From Microlunatus elymi (GTDB lineage: Bacteria > Actinomycetota > Actinomycetes > Propionibacteriales > Propionibacteriaceae): 64,000 bases of DNA. The notes beneath the pieces were generated by a model that saw nothing but the letters and a program-made list of their open reading frames with translations, was not told the origin of the DNA and searched no databases. The stretch covers positions 3,100,001 through 3,164,000 of the forward strand of contig NZ_CP041692.1 of assembly GCF_007362775.1 (NCBI RefSeq), in the 5' to 3' direction. The translations under genes were made by a program, and so were the position numbers. This document shows, one piece after another, positions 24,622-33,631 of this stretch (position 1 is the stretch's first letter; each line of letters opens with the position of its first letter).

Positions 24622-27600
24622 GTGTTGGCAGATGCCCGGAAGCAGTCCCGTCAGCTCGCCCGTCGGCTGAGCAAGCGGCTGCCCGCATCGGCGCAACGGG
24701 GGGCGCGCAACGGCTGGCGGCGGCTGCGGCCGTACGCCAAGCGGGTGTTCTACTCCCGGCCGGCGTCTCCCCTGGTGAGCATCGTCATCCCGATCTACAA
24801 CGTCGAGCGTTATCTGCCGGCCTGCCTGGACAGCGTGCTGTCCCAGTCCTATCCACATCTGCAGGTGATCGTGGTCGACGACGGGTCGCCGGACGACTCG
24901 TACGAGGTCGCTCGTGGCTACGCCGATAGCGACCGGCGGGTCCAGATCGTCCGCCAGCCCAATGCCGGTCTCGGCGCCGCGCGGAACACCGGTGCCCGGC
25001 ACGCCCGCGGCACCTTTTTGATGTTCATGGACTCCGACGACGTGCTCCGGCCGGACGCGATCCGGACCTACGTCCGGACGCTGCGCCAGACCGGTTCGGA
25101 TTTCGCGGTCGGCTCGTACGACCGGCTGAACTCCAACCAGACCTGGCCGGCCGCCTGGTGGATCCGTTCGGCGCACCGCTTCTCCCGACTGCGGACCAAC
25201 CTGGTCGAGTCCCCCGACATCTGCGTGAACGCGGTGGCCTGGAGCAAGTTCTACCGGCGCAGCTTCTACGACGAGCACGGCTTCGCCTTCCCCGAAGGCG
25301 TGCTGTACGAGGATCAGGCGCTGTCCGCTCGGGTGTACGCGACCGCACGGCAGTTCGACATCCTGGCCAAGATCACCTACGGCTGGCGGGTCCGGGAGGA
25401 TCGCAGCTCGATCACCCAGCAGTCCACCGACGTCGCCGATCTCCGAGCCCGGCTGCATGCCGCCGAGAACTCACTGGCCGAGTTGGCCGCCCCCGAACTG
25501 GAGGAGGTCCGGCAGGTCCGGCTGGCGCAGTATCTGAGCAACGACTTCCCGCTCAGCATCAAGACCGCCCAGCACGCCGACGACGCGTTCTGGGAACTGC
25601 TCACCGACGGTCTGAAGCGGCTCACCGCCGATGCGGGGCCGGAGGTCTGGCGCCGGGTCTCGGCCCAACACCGGGTGGCGATCAGGCTGGTGATCGAGGG
25701 GCACCGGGACGCGGTGATCGACTTCATCGGACTCGGCCACAACAATCCGAAGAACATCCCGTCCCTGGTCGCCGACGGCAACGTCTATCTGCAGGTACCG
25801 GCCCGCCGGCTGCTCGGGCTGGGGCCGACCGACCCGCTGCTGGCGCTCGCCGAACATCAGCTCGGCCTGGTGTCCAGCATCCGCCGCGCCCACTGGGACG
25901 CCGACCACCGCTTCCACATCGAGGGCTGGGCCTACATCGACAACGTCGACCTGGCCCAGTGCGACACCGCGACCACGATCACCGCGATCGAACGCAACAC
26001 CGGATTCGAGCTGGACCTGGACGTCGAGCTGCGGCCGTCGATCGAGGTCACCCAATCGACCAAGCACCGCTTCGCCCACTACGAGCCGTCCTGGTTCCAC
26101 GCCGTGCTCGATCTGCCCGCCGCGATCGAGCGTTGGCGGGCCGAGGCCGCACCGAACGGCGAGAATCCCACCGGCGCCGGATCCGATTGGCAGCTCCGGG
26201 TGACCGTCGCCTCCGGCGGGCTCACCCGCACCGGCACCTTGGCCGCGCCCGACCCGGGTGGTTCGGCGGGCCGGCTGCAGGCCGACTTCCTGCCCGACGG
26301 TCAGCGGGTCGAGGTGACCTACTCCGGCAAGACCGGACTGCTGCTCGCCGCACGACGTCCGGCGTGCACCCTGCACGAGGTCGCACTCAACGGTCGGCGC
26401 CTCGCCCTGTCGGTGGTTGCCGACGAGGATTTCCGGCCCCATCAGGTCGAGGTCCGGCAGGCGGACGGCGGCCAGGTGGCTCGCGGCCGGTTGACGGCGG
26501 GCCAGGACGGGGTGGCGCGAACGGAGCTGACGCTGCCGCCGGCACGTCCGAGCCGAGCAACCGATGGCGGGCCGATCTGGGAGGTCTCGGCGCTGACGGT
26601 GGACGGATCCCGGAGTCCGATCCACTGGCCGCCCGGCGTAGCGCAGCCGTCGTCGACTGCTGCACCGATCCTCGAATCCGATCGATTCGGTGCCTTGGTC
26701 GTGAACGACCGACCGGTCGTGGTCCGGGTGGATCGTGCCGTGGTCACCGCTGCCGGGCTGCAGATCGGTGGCAGGGTGCACGGCACGAGCGCGGCCGGCC
26801 TGAGCCTGCGGTTGCTCGGCCCGAAGGCGTCTGCGGAGGCCGAGATCACCGAGCAGGAAGGCAACCGGTTCGCGGCAACCATCCAGTTGCAGGCGGACCC
26901 GTGGGCGCTGGGACGGCTGCCGCTGCCGATGGGCGACTACGTCCTGATGGCCACCCGGGATTCAACGGCACAAGCCGCCGTGACAACCGAGCCGATCGCC
27001 GATACGGCGGTACAGGTGGACGCGGCGCTGGTCAGCCGGTTGCCGGTTGAATTTCGCACCGATCGGCTCCGGGGACAGCTTCGAATCGACAGGTCACTAT
27101 CGCTCGGCCTGCGCCTGGTTCCGCCGTTGGCCGATGGTGAGGTCGGTGCCCGTAACCAGCAGCGACTGCAGGACGAACTTCGGAACCGGTTGACCGACAC
27201 CACGTTCGAGCCGGGCGCGGTGCTCTTACGTTCCTACTACGGCGAAATCTGCGGCTGCAACCCCCGCGCACTCCACGAATACCTCCACAACCACCCAGAA
27301 ACCCCCGGCAGCCCCTACAAAATCTATTGGGCCATAAAAGACTACTCAGTCCACGTACCCGACGGCGGCATTCCCGTACTCCACGACAGCACCGAATGGT
27401 ACCGACTCCTCCACGACGCCCAGTACTACATGGACAACATGCACCAACCCCTCTACCACAAAAAACCAGCCCACCAAACCCAAATCCAAACCTTCCACGG
27501 CTACCCATTCAAACAAATGGGCCTCTCCCACTGGACCAGCCAAGGCCGCGACATCGCCCACATCCAGTCCTACCTCGACCGCGCCGCCGACTGGGACTAC

Positions 27601-28338
27601 CTCATCTCCCCCGCCACCTACGGCACCGGACCCCTGGCCCACGAATTCGGCTACCCCCACAAACCCCTCGAAATCGGCTACCCCCGCAACGACATCTTCT
27701 TCTCACCCCACAAAAACACCATCACCACCACCACCCGCCAACGACTCGGCATCCAACCCCACCAAACCGCAATCCTCTACGCCCCCACCTTCCGCGACGC
27801 CCTCAGCCTCGACGACAACACCGCCGCCATGGTCGACCACCTCGACCTCAACCAACTCACCACCGAACTCGGCCCCAACTACGTCATCCTCGTCCGCGGC
27901 CACGCCTTCAACGCCCGACTCCCCCAACGCATCAACACCCACACCACCACCGGACACCACACCATCATCGACGTCACCGACTACCCCGACATCGCCGAAC
28001 TCTGCCTCGCCTCCGACGCCGCAATCCTCGACTACTCCTCCCTCCGATTCGACTACGCCCTCACCGGCAAACCCATGATCTTCATGGTCCCCGACCTCCA
28101 CCAATACCAAAACGAAACCCGCGGCTCCCTCTGGCGCTACGAACCCACCGCCCCCGGACCCCTAGCCACCACCACCACCGACATCATCAAAAACATCCAC
28201 AACCTCCAACAAACCCACCACAACTACACCAACGCCTACCAAACATTCCACCGCGACTTCCTCGACCTCGACGACGGAAACGCCACCCAACGACTCACCC
28301 AAACAATCTTCGGACCGTCACCGGATACGGTTTCATGA
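24622..28338 (+). CDS. GT2 glycosyltransferase - TagF-like phosphotransferase fusion, copy 1
   Basis: A 1,238-residue fusion. A basic N-terminus (1-50) leads to a GT-A family 2 glycosyltransferase (50-300) with VSIVIPIYNVERYL, VVDDGSPDDS, MDSDD and VLYEDQALSAR. The middle (about 300-860) has no named domain that I recognise; it includes GGSAGRLQADFLPDG (residue 546 on) and WALGRLPLPMGDYVL (761 on), which recur in two other proteins here. The C-terminus (about 868-1230) is TagF-like: TFHGYPFKQMG, LEIGYPRNDIFF, LYAPTFRD, LVRGHAF and ILDYSSLRFDYALTGKP. The GTG at 24622 follows GGAG. From 27223 the coding strand almost loses G in third codon positions. An IS256 element begins 9 bases after the stop. 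Confidence 0.85.
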   Translation: MLADARKQSRQLARRLSKRLPASAQRGARNGWRRLRPYAKRVFYSRPASPLVSIVIPIYNVERYLPACLDSVLSQSYPHLQVIVVDDGSPDDSYEVARGYADSDRRVQIVRQPNAGLGAARNTGARHARGTFLMFMDSDDVLRPDAIRTYVRTLRQTGSDFAVGSYDRLNSNQTWPAAWWIRSAHRFSRLRTNLVESPDICVNAVAWSKFYRRSFYDEHGFAFPEGVLYEDQALSARVYATARQFDILAKITYGWRVREDRSSITQQSTDVADLRARLHAAENSLAELAAPELEEVRQVRLAQYLSNDFPLSIKTAQHADDAFWELLTDGLKRLTADAGPEVWRRVSAQHRVAIRLVIEGHRDAVIDFIGLGHNNPKNIPSLVADGNVYLQVPARRLLGLGPTDPLLALAEHQLGLVSSIRRAHWDADHRFHIEGWAYIDNVDLAQCDTATTITAIERNTGFELDLDVELRPSIEVTQSTKHRFAHYEPSWFHAVLDLPAAIERWRAEAAPNGENPTGAGSDWQLRVTVASGGLTRTGTLAAPDPGGSAGRLQADFLPDGQRVEVTYSGKTGLLLAARRPACTLHEVALNGRRLALSVVADEDFRPHQVEVRQADGGQVARGRLTAGQDGVARTELTLPPARPSRATDGGPIWEVSALTVDGSRSPIHWPPGVAQPSSTAAPILESDRFGALVVNDRPVVVRVDRAVVTAAGLQIGGRVHGTSAAGLSLRLLGPKASAEAEITEQEGNRFAATIQLQADPWALGRLPLPMGDYVLMATRDSTAQAAVTTEPIADTAVQVDAALVSRLPVEFRTDRLRGQLRIDRSLSLGLRLVPPLADGEVGARNQQRLQDELRNRLTDTTFEPGAVLLRSYYGEICGCNPRALHEYLHNHPETPGSPYKIYWAIKDYSVHVPDGGIPVLHDSTEWYRLLHDAQYYMDNMHQPLYHKKPAHQTQIQTFHGYPFKQMGLSHWTSQGRDIAHIQSYLDRAADWDYLISPATYGTGPLAHEFGYPHKPLEIGYPRNDIFFSPHKNTITTTTRQRLGIQPHQTAILYAPTFRDALSLDDNTAAMVDHLDLNQLTTELGPNYVILVRGHAFNARLPQRINTHTTTGHHTIIDVTDYPDIAELCLASDAAILDYSSLRFDYALTGKPMIFMVPDLHQYQNETRGSLWRYEPTAPGPLATTTTDIIKNIHNLQQTHHNYTNAYQTFHRDFLDLDDGNATQRLTQTIFGPSPDTVS
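27124..28315 (+). repeat. 1,192-bp near-identical direct repeat, copy 1 (3' end of fusion gene 1)
   Basis: It aligns without gaps to 32221-33412 at an offset of 5,097 bases. I found only four substitutions (27165, 27180, 27844, 27900), one of which changes an amino acid (Asp to Asn). Identity stops sharply after TTCGGAC near the stop codons and begins at CCGTTGGCCGATGG. The rest of the two genes is clearly more diverged, so this segment was recently duplicated or homogenised. Confidence 0.9.
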
Positions 28339-28339
28339 A

Positions 28340-29732
28340 TCCGCGTAGGGACTGTAATTTTAACGGTGTAACTCCTGAGACGAAGGAGACACCTGTGACT
28401 GACGTGACGAGTAGGGATGTGGCTGCTGCTGACGGGCAGGAGCTGTCGGCCAGCGATCAGCAGCTGGTGCGCGAGCTGACCGATCGGGCCCGGGCCAACG
28501 GGTTGCAGCTGACCGGTCAGGGCGGCTTGCTGGGCCGGCTGACGAAGATGATCGTCGAGGGCGCCCTGGAGGGTGAGATGGATGATCACCTGGGGTATGC
28601 CAAGCATGATCCGGTCGGCCGGGACGGCGGTAACTCCCGCAACGGCTACCGGGCCAAGACGCTGTTGACCGAAGCCGGGCCGGTTGATGTTTCGGTGCCG
28701 CGGGACCGGGACGGCAGTTTCGAGCCGACGATCGTGGCGAAGCGGCAGCGGCGACTGTCTGGGGTGGAGGACCTAGTGATCTCGCTGTCGGCGAAGGGAC
28801 TCACGACCGGGGAGATTTCGGCGCACCTCGCCGAGGTGTATGGGGCGGAGGTGTCGAAACAGACGATCTCGACGATCACCGACCGGGTGATGGAGGGGCT
28901 GGCCGCCTGGCAGTCTCGTCCGTTGGACCCGGTGTATGCGGTGCTGTTCATCGACGCGATCCAGGTCAAGATCCGGGAGGGTGAGGTCTGCAACCGGCCG
29001 ATCTACCTGGCCCTGGGTGTCACCGCCGACGGTGAGCGTGACGTGCTCGGCCTGTGGGCCGGTGAGCACGGCGACGGGGAAGGTGCCAAGTACTGGCTGC
29101 GAGTGCTGACCGAGATCAAGAATCGTGGCACCAACGATGTGTGCATGCTGGTCTGCGACGGGCTGACCGGACTCCCTGACGCGGTGTCGGCGGTGTGGGA
29201 CAAGACGATCGTGCAGACCTGCATCGTGCATCTGCTGCGGAACTCGTTCAAATACGCCTCGAAGAAGGACTGGGGGTCGGTCGCCAAGGACCTGAAACCG
29301 GTGTATACCGCCGCCTCCGAGGCCGAAGCGCTGGACCGGTTCGCCGACTTCAGCTCCAAGTGGGAGAAGCGTTACCCGGCGATCATCCGGCTGTGGACCA
29401 ACGCTTGGGCAGAGTTCGTCCCATTCCTGCAGTTCGACCGCGAAATCCGCACCGTGATCTGCACGACGAATGCGATCGAGTCGATCAACGCCCGACTCCG
29501 GCGAGCGGTCAATGCCCGCGGTCATTTCCCCACCGAGCAGGCAGCGCTGAAGTGCCTGTACCTGGCGATCATGAGTCTCGATCCGACCGGCCGAGGACGC
29601 AAACGCTGGACCAACCGATGGAAGGCAGCACTCAACGCCTTCGACATCACCTTCGACGGACGCCTATCCGCCGGACGCAACTAACAAGATCAAAAATCAG
29701 TTACACCGAAAACTTGACAGACCCTCCGCGTA
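28340..29732 (+). mobile_element. Complete IS256-family insertion sequence with 8-bp target duplication
   Basis: The element spans 28348-29724 (1,377 bp). The left end begins GGGACTGT and continues to CGGTGTAACT; the right end read in reverse begins GGGTCTGT and also runs to CGGTGTAACT, giving imperfect inverted repeats of about 26 bp. The direct repeat TCCGCGTA flanks both sides (28340-28347 and 29725-29732). An 8-bp duplication is typical of IS256 elements. Intact ends, duplication and open transposase frame point to a recent insertion, 1 base beyond the stop of fusion gene 1 counting the duplicated target. Confidence 0.95.
28395..29684 (+). CDS. IS256-family transposase
   Basis: A 429-residue mutator-type DDE transposase that cuts and pastes its element through the inverted repeats. 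Typical features are the N-terminal LVRELTDRARANGLQLTGQGGLLGRLTKMIVEGALEGEMDDHLGY, the RNGYRAKTLLTEAGPVDVSVPRDRDGSFEP block, first catalytic Asp in YAVLFIDAIQVKIREG, second Asp in VCDGLTGLPDAVSAVW and the Glu in TTNAIESINARLRRAVNARGHFPTE. No frameshift or premature stop is seen. The GTG at 28395 follows GAAGGAGAC at proper spacing. Confidence 0.96.
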   Translation: MTDVTSRDVAAADGQELSASDQQLVRELTDRARANGLQLTGQGGLLGRLTKMIVEGALEGEMDDHLGYAKHDPVGRDGGNSRNGYRAKTLLTEAGPVDVSVPRDRDGSFEPTIVAKRQRRLSGVEDLVISLSAKGLTTGEISAHLAEVYGAEVSKQTISTITDRVMEGLAAWQSRPLDPVYAVLFIDAIQVKIREGEVCNRPIYLALGVTADGERDVLGLWAGEHGDGEGAKYWLRVLTEIKNRGTNDVCMLVCDGLTGLPDAVSAVWDKTIVQTCIVHLLRNSFKYASKKDWGSVAKDLKPVYTAASEAEALDRFADFSSKWEKRYPAIIRLWTNAWAEFVPFLQFDREIRTVICTTNAIESINARLRRAVNARGHFPTEQAALKCLYLAIMSLDPTGRGRKRWTNRWKAALNAFDITFDGRLSAGRN

Positions 29733-29754
29733 GTCAACTCGGCATCGAGAAGGG

Positions 29755-32700
29755 ATGAGTGTGCAGAAGTTCGTACGACGCACCAGGCAACAATTGCGTG
29801 GTCTGGCCATCCGGACGTTGAATGCGGGGACCGGTGATGCGCCGCCGCAGCGGTTGGCCAAGGCCGGGGTGAAGCGTTTGCGTTCCGTTCGGCGCGCCGC
29901 GTCCAAGCCGGCTGCTCCGCTCGTCAGCATCGTGATCCCGGTCTACAACGTGGAGCGCTATCTGCGGGCCTGTTTGGACAGTGTGCTGACGCAGTCGTAC
30001 ACCGATCTACAGGTGGTCGTGGTCGACGACGGGTCACCCGACTCCTCGGTCGACATCGTTCGCGAGTACGCGCAGCGAGATCGTCGCGTGCAGCTCGTCC
30101 GCCAGGCCAATGCCGGCCTTGGGGCAGCGCGCAACACCGGCGCCCGGCACGCCCGCGGCGTGTTCCTGATGTTCGTTGATTCCGACGACGTGCTTCCCAC
30201 GCATGCCATCGCGAACTATGTACGTACCTTGCAGAAGACCGGCTCGGACTTCGCCGTTGCCCCGTACGAGCGGATGAACGACGCGCGGACCTGGCCGGCA
30301 GCGCCGTGGATCCGCACCGCACACCGCGAGCCGCGGCTGCGTACCGACCTGAGCAGCGCTCCGGACATCTGCGTCAACGCCATCGCCTGCAGCAAGCTCT
30401 TTCGTCGCAGCTTCTGGGAAGAGCAGGGATTCGCCTTCCCCGAGGGAGTGCTGTACGAGGACCAGGCGCTGTCGACACGCATCTACGCCCGCGCGCGGCA
30501 GTTCGACATCCTCGACAAGATCACCTATCGGTGGCGCGCCCGGGACGATCGCAGCTCCATCTCTCAGCAGAACACCTCGGTTGCGGACCTCCGGGCCAGG
30601 CTCAGAGCGGCGAAGGACTCGCTGGCGGAGTTGGACCTGCCCGGCTTGGAACACGTTCGCAACACCCGGCTCGCGCAGTACCTGAACAATGACTTCCCGC
30701 AATCGATCAAGGCGTCCCAGCACGCCGACGACGAGTTCTTCCAGGTGCTTGCCGACGGGCTGAAACAGCTCACCGCCGACGCCGAGCCCGAGGTCTGGAG
30801 CCTGGTCTCGGCTCAACACCGAATTGCGATCGCGCTGGTCGTCGGTGGCCACCGGGAGGCGACGACCGAGTTCGTCGGCCTCGGCCACAGCAACCCGAAG
30901 AACCTTCCCGGCATCGTTGCGGACGGCAAGGTGTATCTCGACACTCCGGCCCGCCAACCGCTGGGTCTCGAGGCCACCGATCCGCTACTGGCTCTGGCCG
31001 ACCACCAACTGGGACTCGTCACGAGCATTCGCCGCGCTTACTGGGACGAGGACCACGACTTCCATGTCGAAGGCTGGGCCTACATCGACAACGTCGATCT
31101 CTCCCGGTGTGAGACCGAGGTGAGGATCTTCGCGGTCGAAGGCGGGACGGGCACGGAGTTCGACCTTCAGGTGCAGCGGCAGCCGTCCGCCGAGGTCACG
31201 CAGGCCAGCAAACATCGTTTCGCCAACTACGAACCGTCCTGTTTCCGCGCCACGCTGGCGTTCTCCGGGGCCTCCGCAACGCTCGGTGATGCTGCCGGCC
31301 AGGCCGAATGGCAACTCTGGGCGTCGGTGACATCCGCCGGAATCCACCGAACGAAGCTCCTGACCGGCGTCGATCGGGGCGGTTCGGCGGGCCGGCTGCA
31401 GGCAGACTTCCTGCCCGACGGGACCCAGGTCGACGTGTCGTACTCTGCGAAGTCAGGTTTGACGCTGACTGCGCACCACCCGCGCGCCGTGGTGGCCGAA
31501 GCTTCGATCCAGGCGCGGACCCTGCAGCTGTCGGTGATCGGCACGGACGATCTCCGACCGGTACGACTCGAGCTGGCCGGCAACCGCAGCAAGAGGCAGT
31601 TGACGGCGGATTTCACCCGCGAGGACGACGTCCCGTCGGCGAGGATCGAGGTGCCGACGCCGCAGATCGACGAGCGTTCGGATCCGCCGATCGATCGAGA
31701 GAACTGGACGCTGCGCGTTGTCGACGCGGACGGCGGCCGGCACCCGATTGCCTGGCCGGCGCAGTCCGTACCGTCGCCGGGATCCAATCCGTACCTGCAA
31801 CGGACGCAGTACGGCAACATCGGGGTGGTCGACGAGCCCCACGGCGTACGCGTTGACGATCTTGCGGTGGCCGACGGCGTCCTGCGGGTGCACGGCGTGG
31901 TGACCGGGGGTACGGCAGACGATCTGACGCTTCAGCTGAGGACATCCAAAGCCAGCGCCCGAGCCGAGCTGCGCGAGGCGACCGGCAGCCGATTCGTCGC
32001 CGACATCGAATTGGTCGATGACCCCTGGGGCCTCGGTGCGCTACCGCTACCGATCGGCGATTACGTGCTGGCGGCATCGCTCGAAGGCGTCCGCGCCGAG
32101 GTGCCGGTGCGGATGACCGACGCTCTGATTGCGCGACTGCCGATGGCGCTGGAGTCCGAACGCCTTCGTGGCGCGCTGCGGTTGCATACGCCGAATCTGC
32201 TCACGGTCCGCTTGCAGGCGCCGTTGGCCGATGGTGAGGTCGGTGCCCGTAACCAGCAGCGGCTGCAGGACGAACTCCGGAACCGGTTGACCGACACCAC
32301 GTTCGAGCCGGGCGCGGTGCTCTTACGTTCCTACTACGGCGAAATCTGCGGCTGCAACCCCCGCGCACTCCACGAATACCTCCACAACCACCCAGAAACC
32401 CCCGGCAGCCCCTACAAAATCTATTGGGCCATAAAAGACTACTCAGTCCACGTACCCGACGGCGGCATTCCCGTACTCCACGACAGCACCGAATGGTACC
32501 GACTCCTCCACGACGCCCAGTACTACATGGACAACATGCACCAACCCCTCTACCACAAAAAACCAGCCCACCAAACCCAAATCCAAACCTTCCACGGCTA
32601 CCCATTCAAACAAATGGGCCTCTCCCACTGGACCAGCCAAGGCCGCGACATCGCCCACATCCAGTCCTACCTCGACCGCGCCGCCGACTGGGACTACCTC

Positions 32701-33438
32701 ATCTCCCCCGCCACCTACGGCACCGGACCCCTGGCCCACGAATTCGGCTACCCCCACAAACCCCTCGAAATCGGCTACCCCCGCAACGACATCTTCTTCT
32801 CACCCCACAAAAACACCATCACCACCACCACCCGCCAACGACTCGGCATCCAACCCCACCAAACCGCAATCCTCTACGCCCCCACCTTCCGCGACGCCCT
32901 CAGCCTCGACGACAACACCGCCGCCATGGTCGACCACCTCAACCTCAACCAACTCACCACCGAACTCGGCCCCAACTACGTCATCCTCGTCCGCGGACAC
33001 GCCTTCAACGCCCGACTCCCCCAACGCATCAACACCCACACCACCACCGGACACCACACCATCATCGACGTCACCGACTACCCCGACATCGCCGAACTCT
33101 GCCTCGCCTCCGACGCCGCAATCCTCGACTACTCCTCCCTCCGATTCGACTACGCCCTCACCGGCAAACCCATGATCTTCATGGTCCCCGACCTCCACCA
33201 ATACCAAAACGAAACCCGCGGCTCCCTCTGGCGCTACGAACCCACCGCCCCCGGACCCCTAGCCACCACCACCACCGACATCATCAAAAACATCCACAAC
33301 CTCCAACAAACCCACCACAACTACACCAACGCCTACCAAACATTCCACCGCGACTTCCTCGACCTCGACGACGGAAACGCCACCCAACGACTCACCCAAA
33401 CAATCTTCGGACGGCAATCCGAGGCGCCCGAATCCTGA
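29755..33438 (+). CDS. GT2 glycosyltransferase - TagF-like phosphotransferase fusion, copy 2
   Basis: A 1,227-residue paralogue of the upstream fusion with the same layout: basic N-terminus, GT2 domain (55-305; VSIVIPVYNVERYL, VVDDGSPDSS, VDSDD, VLYEDQALSTR), an unassigned middle with GGSAGRLQADFLPDG (about 542) and WGLGALPLPIGDYVL (about 758), and a TagF-like domain from about 858. The GT2 part is similar to copy 1 but the middle has diverged strongly, whereas the last 1,192 bp are almost identical. AGAAGGG abuts the ATG at 29755, so the in-frame GTG at 29761 (6 bases from AAGGG) may be the true start. The IS256 element sits just upstream and may have separated it from the promoter of copy 1. 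Confidence 0.84.
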   Translation: MSVQKFVRRTRQQLRGLAIRTLNAGTGDAPPQRLAKAGVKRLRSVRRAASKPAAPLVSIVIPVYNVERYLRACLDSVLTQSYTDLQVVVVDDGSPDSSVDIVREYAQRDRRVQLVRQANAGLGAARNTGARHARGVFLMFVDSDDVLPTHAIANYVRTLQKTGSDFAVAPYERMNDARTWPAAPWIRTAHREPRLRTDLSSAPDICVNAIACSKLFRRSFWEEQGFAFPEGVLYEDQALSTRIYARARQFDILDKITYRWRARDDRSSISQQNTSVADLRARLRAAKDSLAELDLPGLEHVRNTRLAQYLNNDFPQSIKASQHADDEFFQVLADGLKQLTADAEPEVWSLVSAQHRIAIALVVGGHREATTEFVGLGHSNPKNLPGIVADGKVYLDTPARQPLGLEATDPLLALADHQLGLVTSIRRAYWDEDHDFHVEGWAYIDNVDLSRCETEVRIFAVEGGTGTEFDLQVQRQPSAEVTQASKHRFANYEPSCFRATLAFSGASATLGDAAGQAEWQLWASVTSAGIHRTKLLTGVDRGGSAGRLQADFLPDGTQVDVSYSAKSGLTLTAHHPRAVVAEASIQARTLQLSVIGTDDLRPVRLELAGNRSKRQLTADFTREDDVPSARIEVPTPQIDERSDPPIDRENWTLRVVDADGGRHPIAWPAQSVPSPGSNPYLQRTQYGNIGVVDEPHGVRVDDLAVADGVLRVHGVVTGGTADDLTLQLRTSKASARAELREATGSRFVADIELVDDPWGLGALPLPIGDYVLAASLEGVRAEVPVRMTDALIARLPMALESERLRGALRLHTPNLLTVRLQAPLADGEVGARNQQRLQDELRNRLTDTTFEPGAVLLRSYYGEICGCNPRALHEYLHNHPETPGSPYKIYWAIKDYSVHVPDGGIPVLHDSTEWYRLLHDAQYYMDNMHQPLYHKKPAHQTQIQTFHGYPFKQMGLSHWTSQGRDIAHIQSYLDRAADWDYLISPATYGTGPLAHEFGYPHKPLEIGYPRNDIFFSPHKNTITTTTRQRLGIQPHQTAILYAPTFRDALSLDDNTAAMVDHLNLNQLTTELGPNYVILVRGHAFNARLPQRINTHTTTGHHTIIDVTDYPDIAELCLASDAAILDYSSLRFDYALTGKPMIFMVPDLHQYQNETRGSLWRYEPTAPGPLATTTTDIIKNIHNLQQTHHNYTNAYQTFHRDFLDLDDGNATQRLTQTIFGRQSEAPES
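32221..33412 (+). repeat. 1,192-bp near-identical direct repeat, copy 2 (3' end of fusion gene 2)
   Basis: Partner of 27124-28315, with the same reading frame and gapless alignment. Both copies share the coding-strand depletion of G described for copy 1. Confidence 0.9.
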
Positions 33439-33470
33439 CTCGGATTGTGATCGGATCGGTCCTGTCGCCG

Positions 33471-33606
33471 CCAGAATCCCGCACGTGCCGGAAAGTGACC
33501 CCAAGAACTGGTCCGGCACGCGCCAGAATCCAGCGCGTGCCGGAAAGTGACTCCAAGAACCGGGCCGGCGGCCGCCAGAATCCAGCACGTGCCGGAAAAT
33601 GACCGC
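33471..33606. repeat. 52-bp tandem repeat, about 2.6 units
   Basis: Units start at 33471, 33523 and 33575, each beginning CCAGAATCC and containing GTGCCGGAAA and TGAC. Spacing is exactly 52 bases. Within a unit CGTGCCGGA and TCCGGCACG can pair across a 19-base loop, so the block may act as a bidirectional terminator between the converging fusion gene and methyltransferase gene. The 193-bp gap holds no gene. There are no unique spacers, so it is not a CRISPR. Confidence 0.8.
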
Positions 33607-33631
33607 GGGCAGGAGCGGTGGTGGAAGCGGG

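Noticed and set aside
27327-28394. A second + strand frame through the TagF module, rich in His, Arg and Pro, also seen at 32424-33602
   Set aside because: The absence of G removes stop codons in this frame; the protein is low-complexity, and the overlapping TagF frame has all the family motifs.
27124-33412. Diversity-generating retroelement explanation for the twin segments
   Set aside because: There is no reverse transcriptase in the window, and the four differences seen are not concentrated at adenines of a template.
33471-33606. CRISPR array
   Set aside because: The units are contiguous 52-bp tandem repeats without unique spacers, and no cas gene is present.
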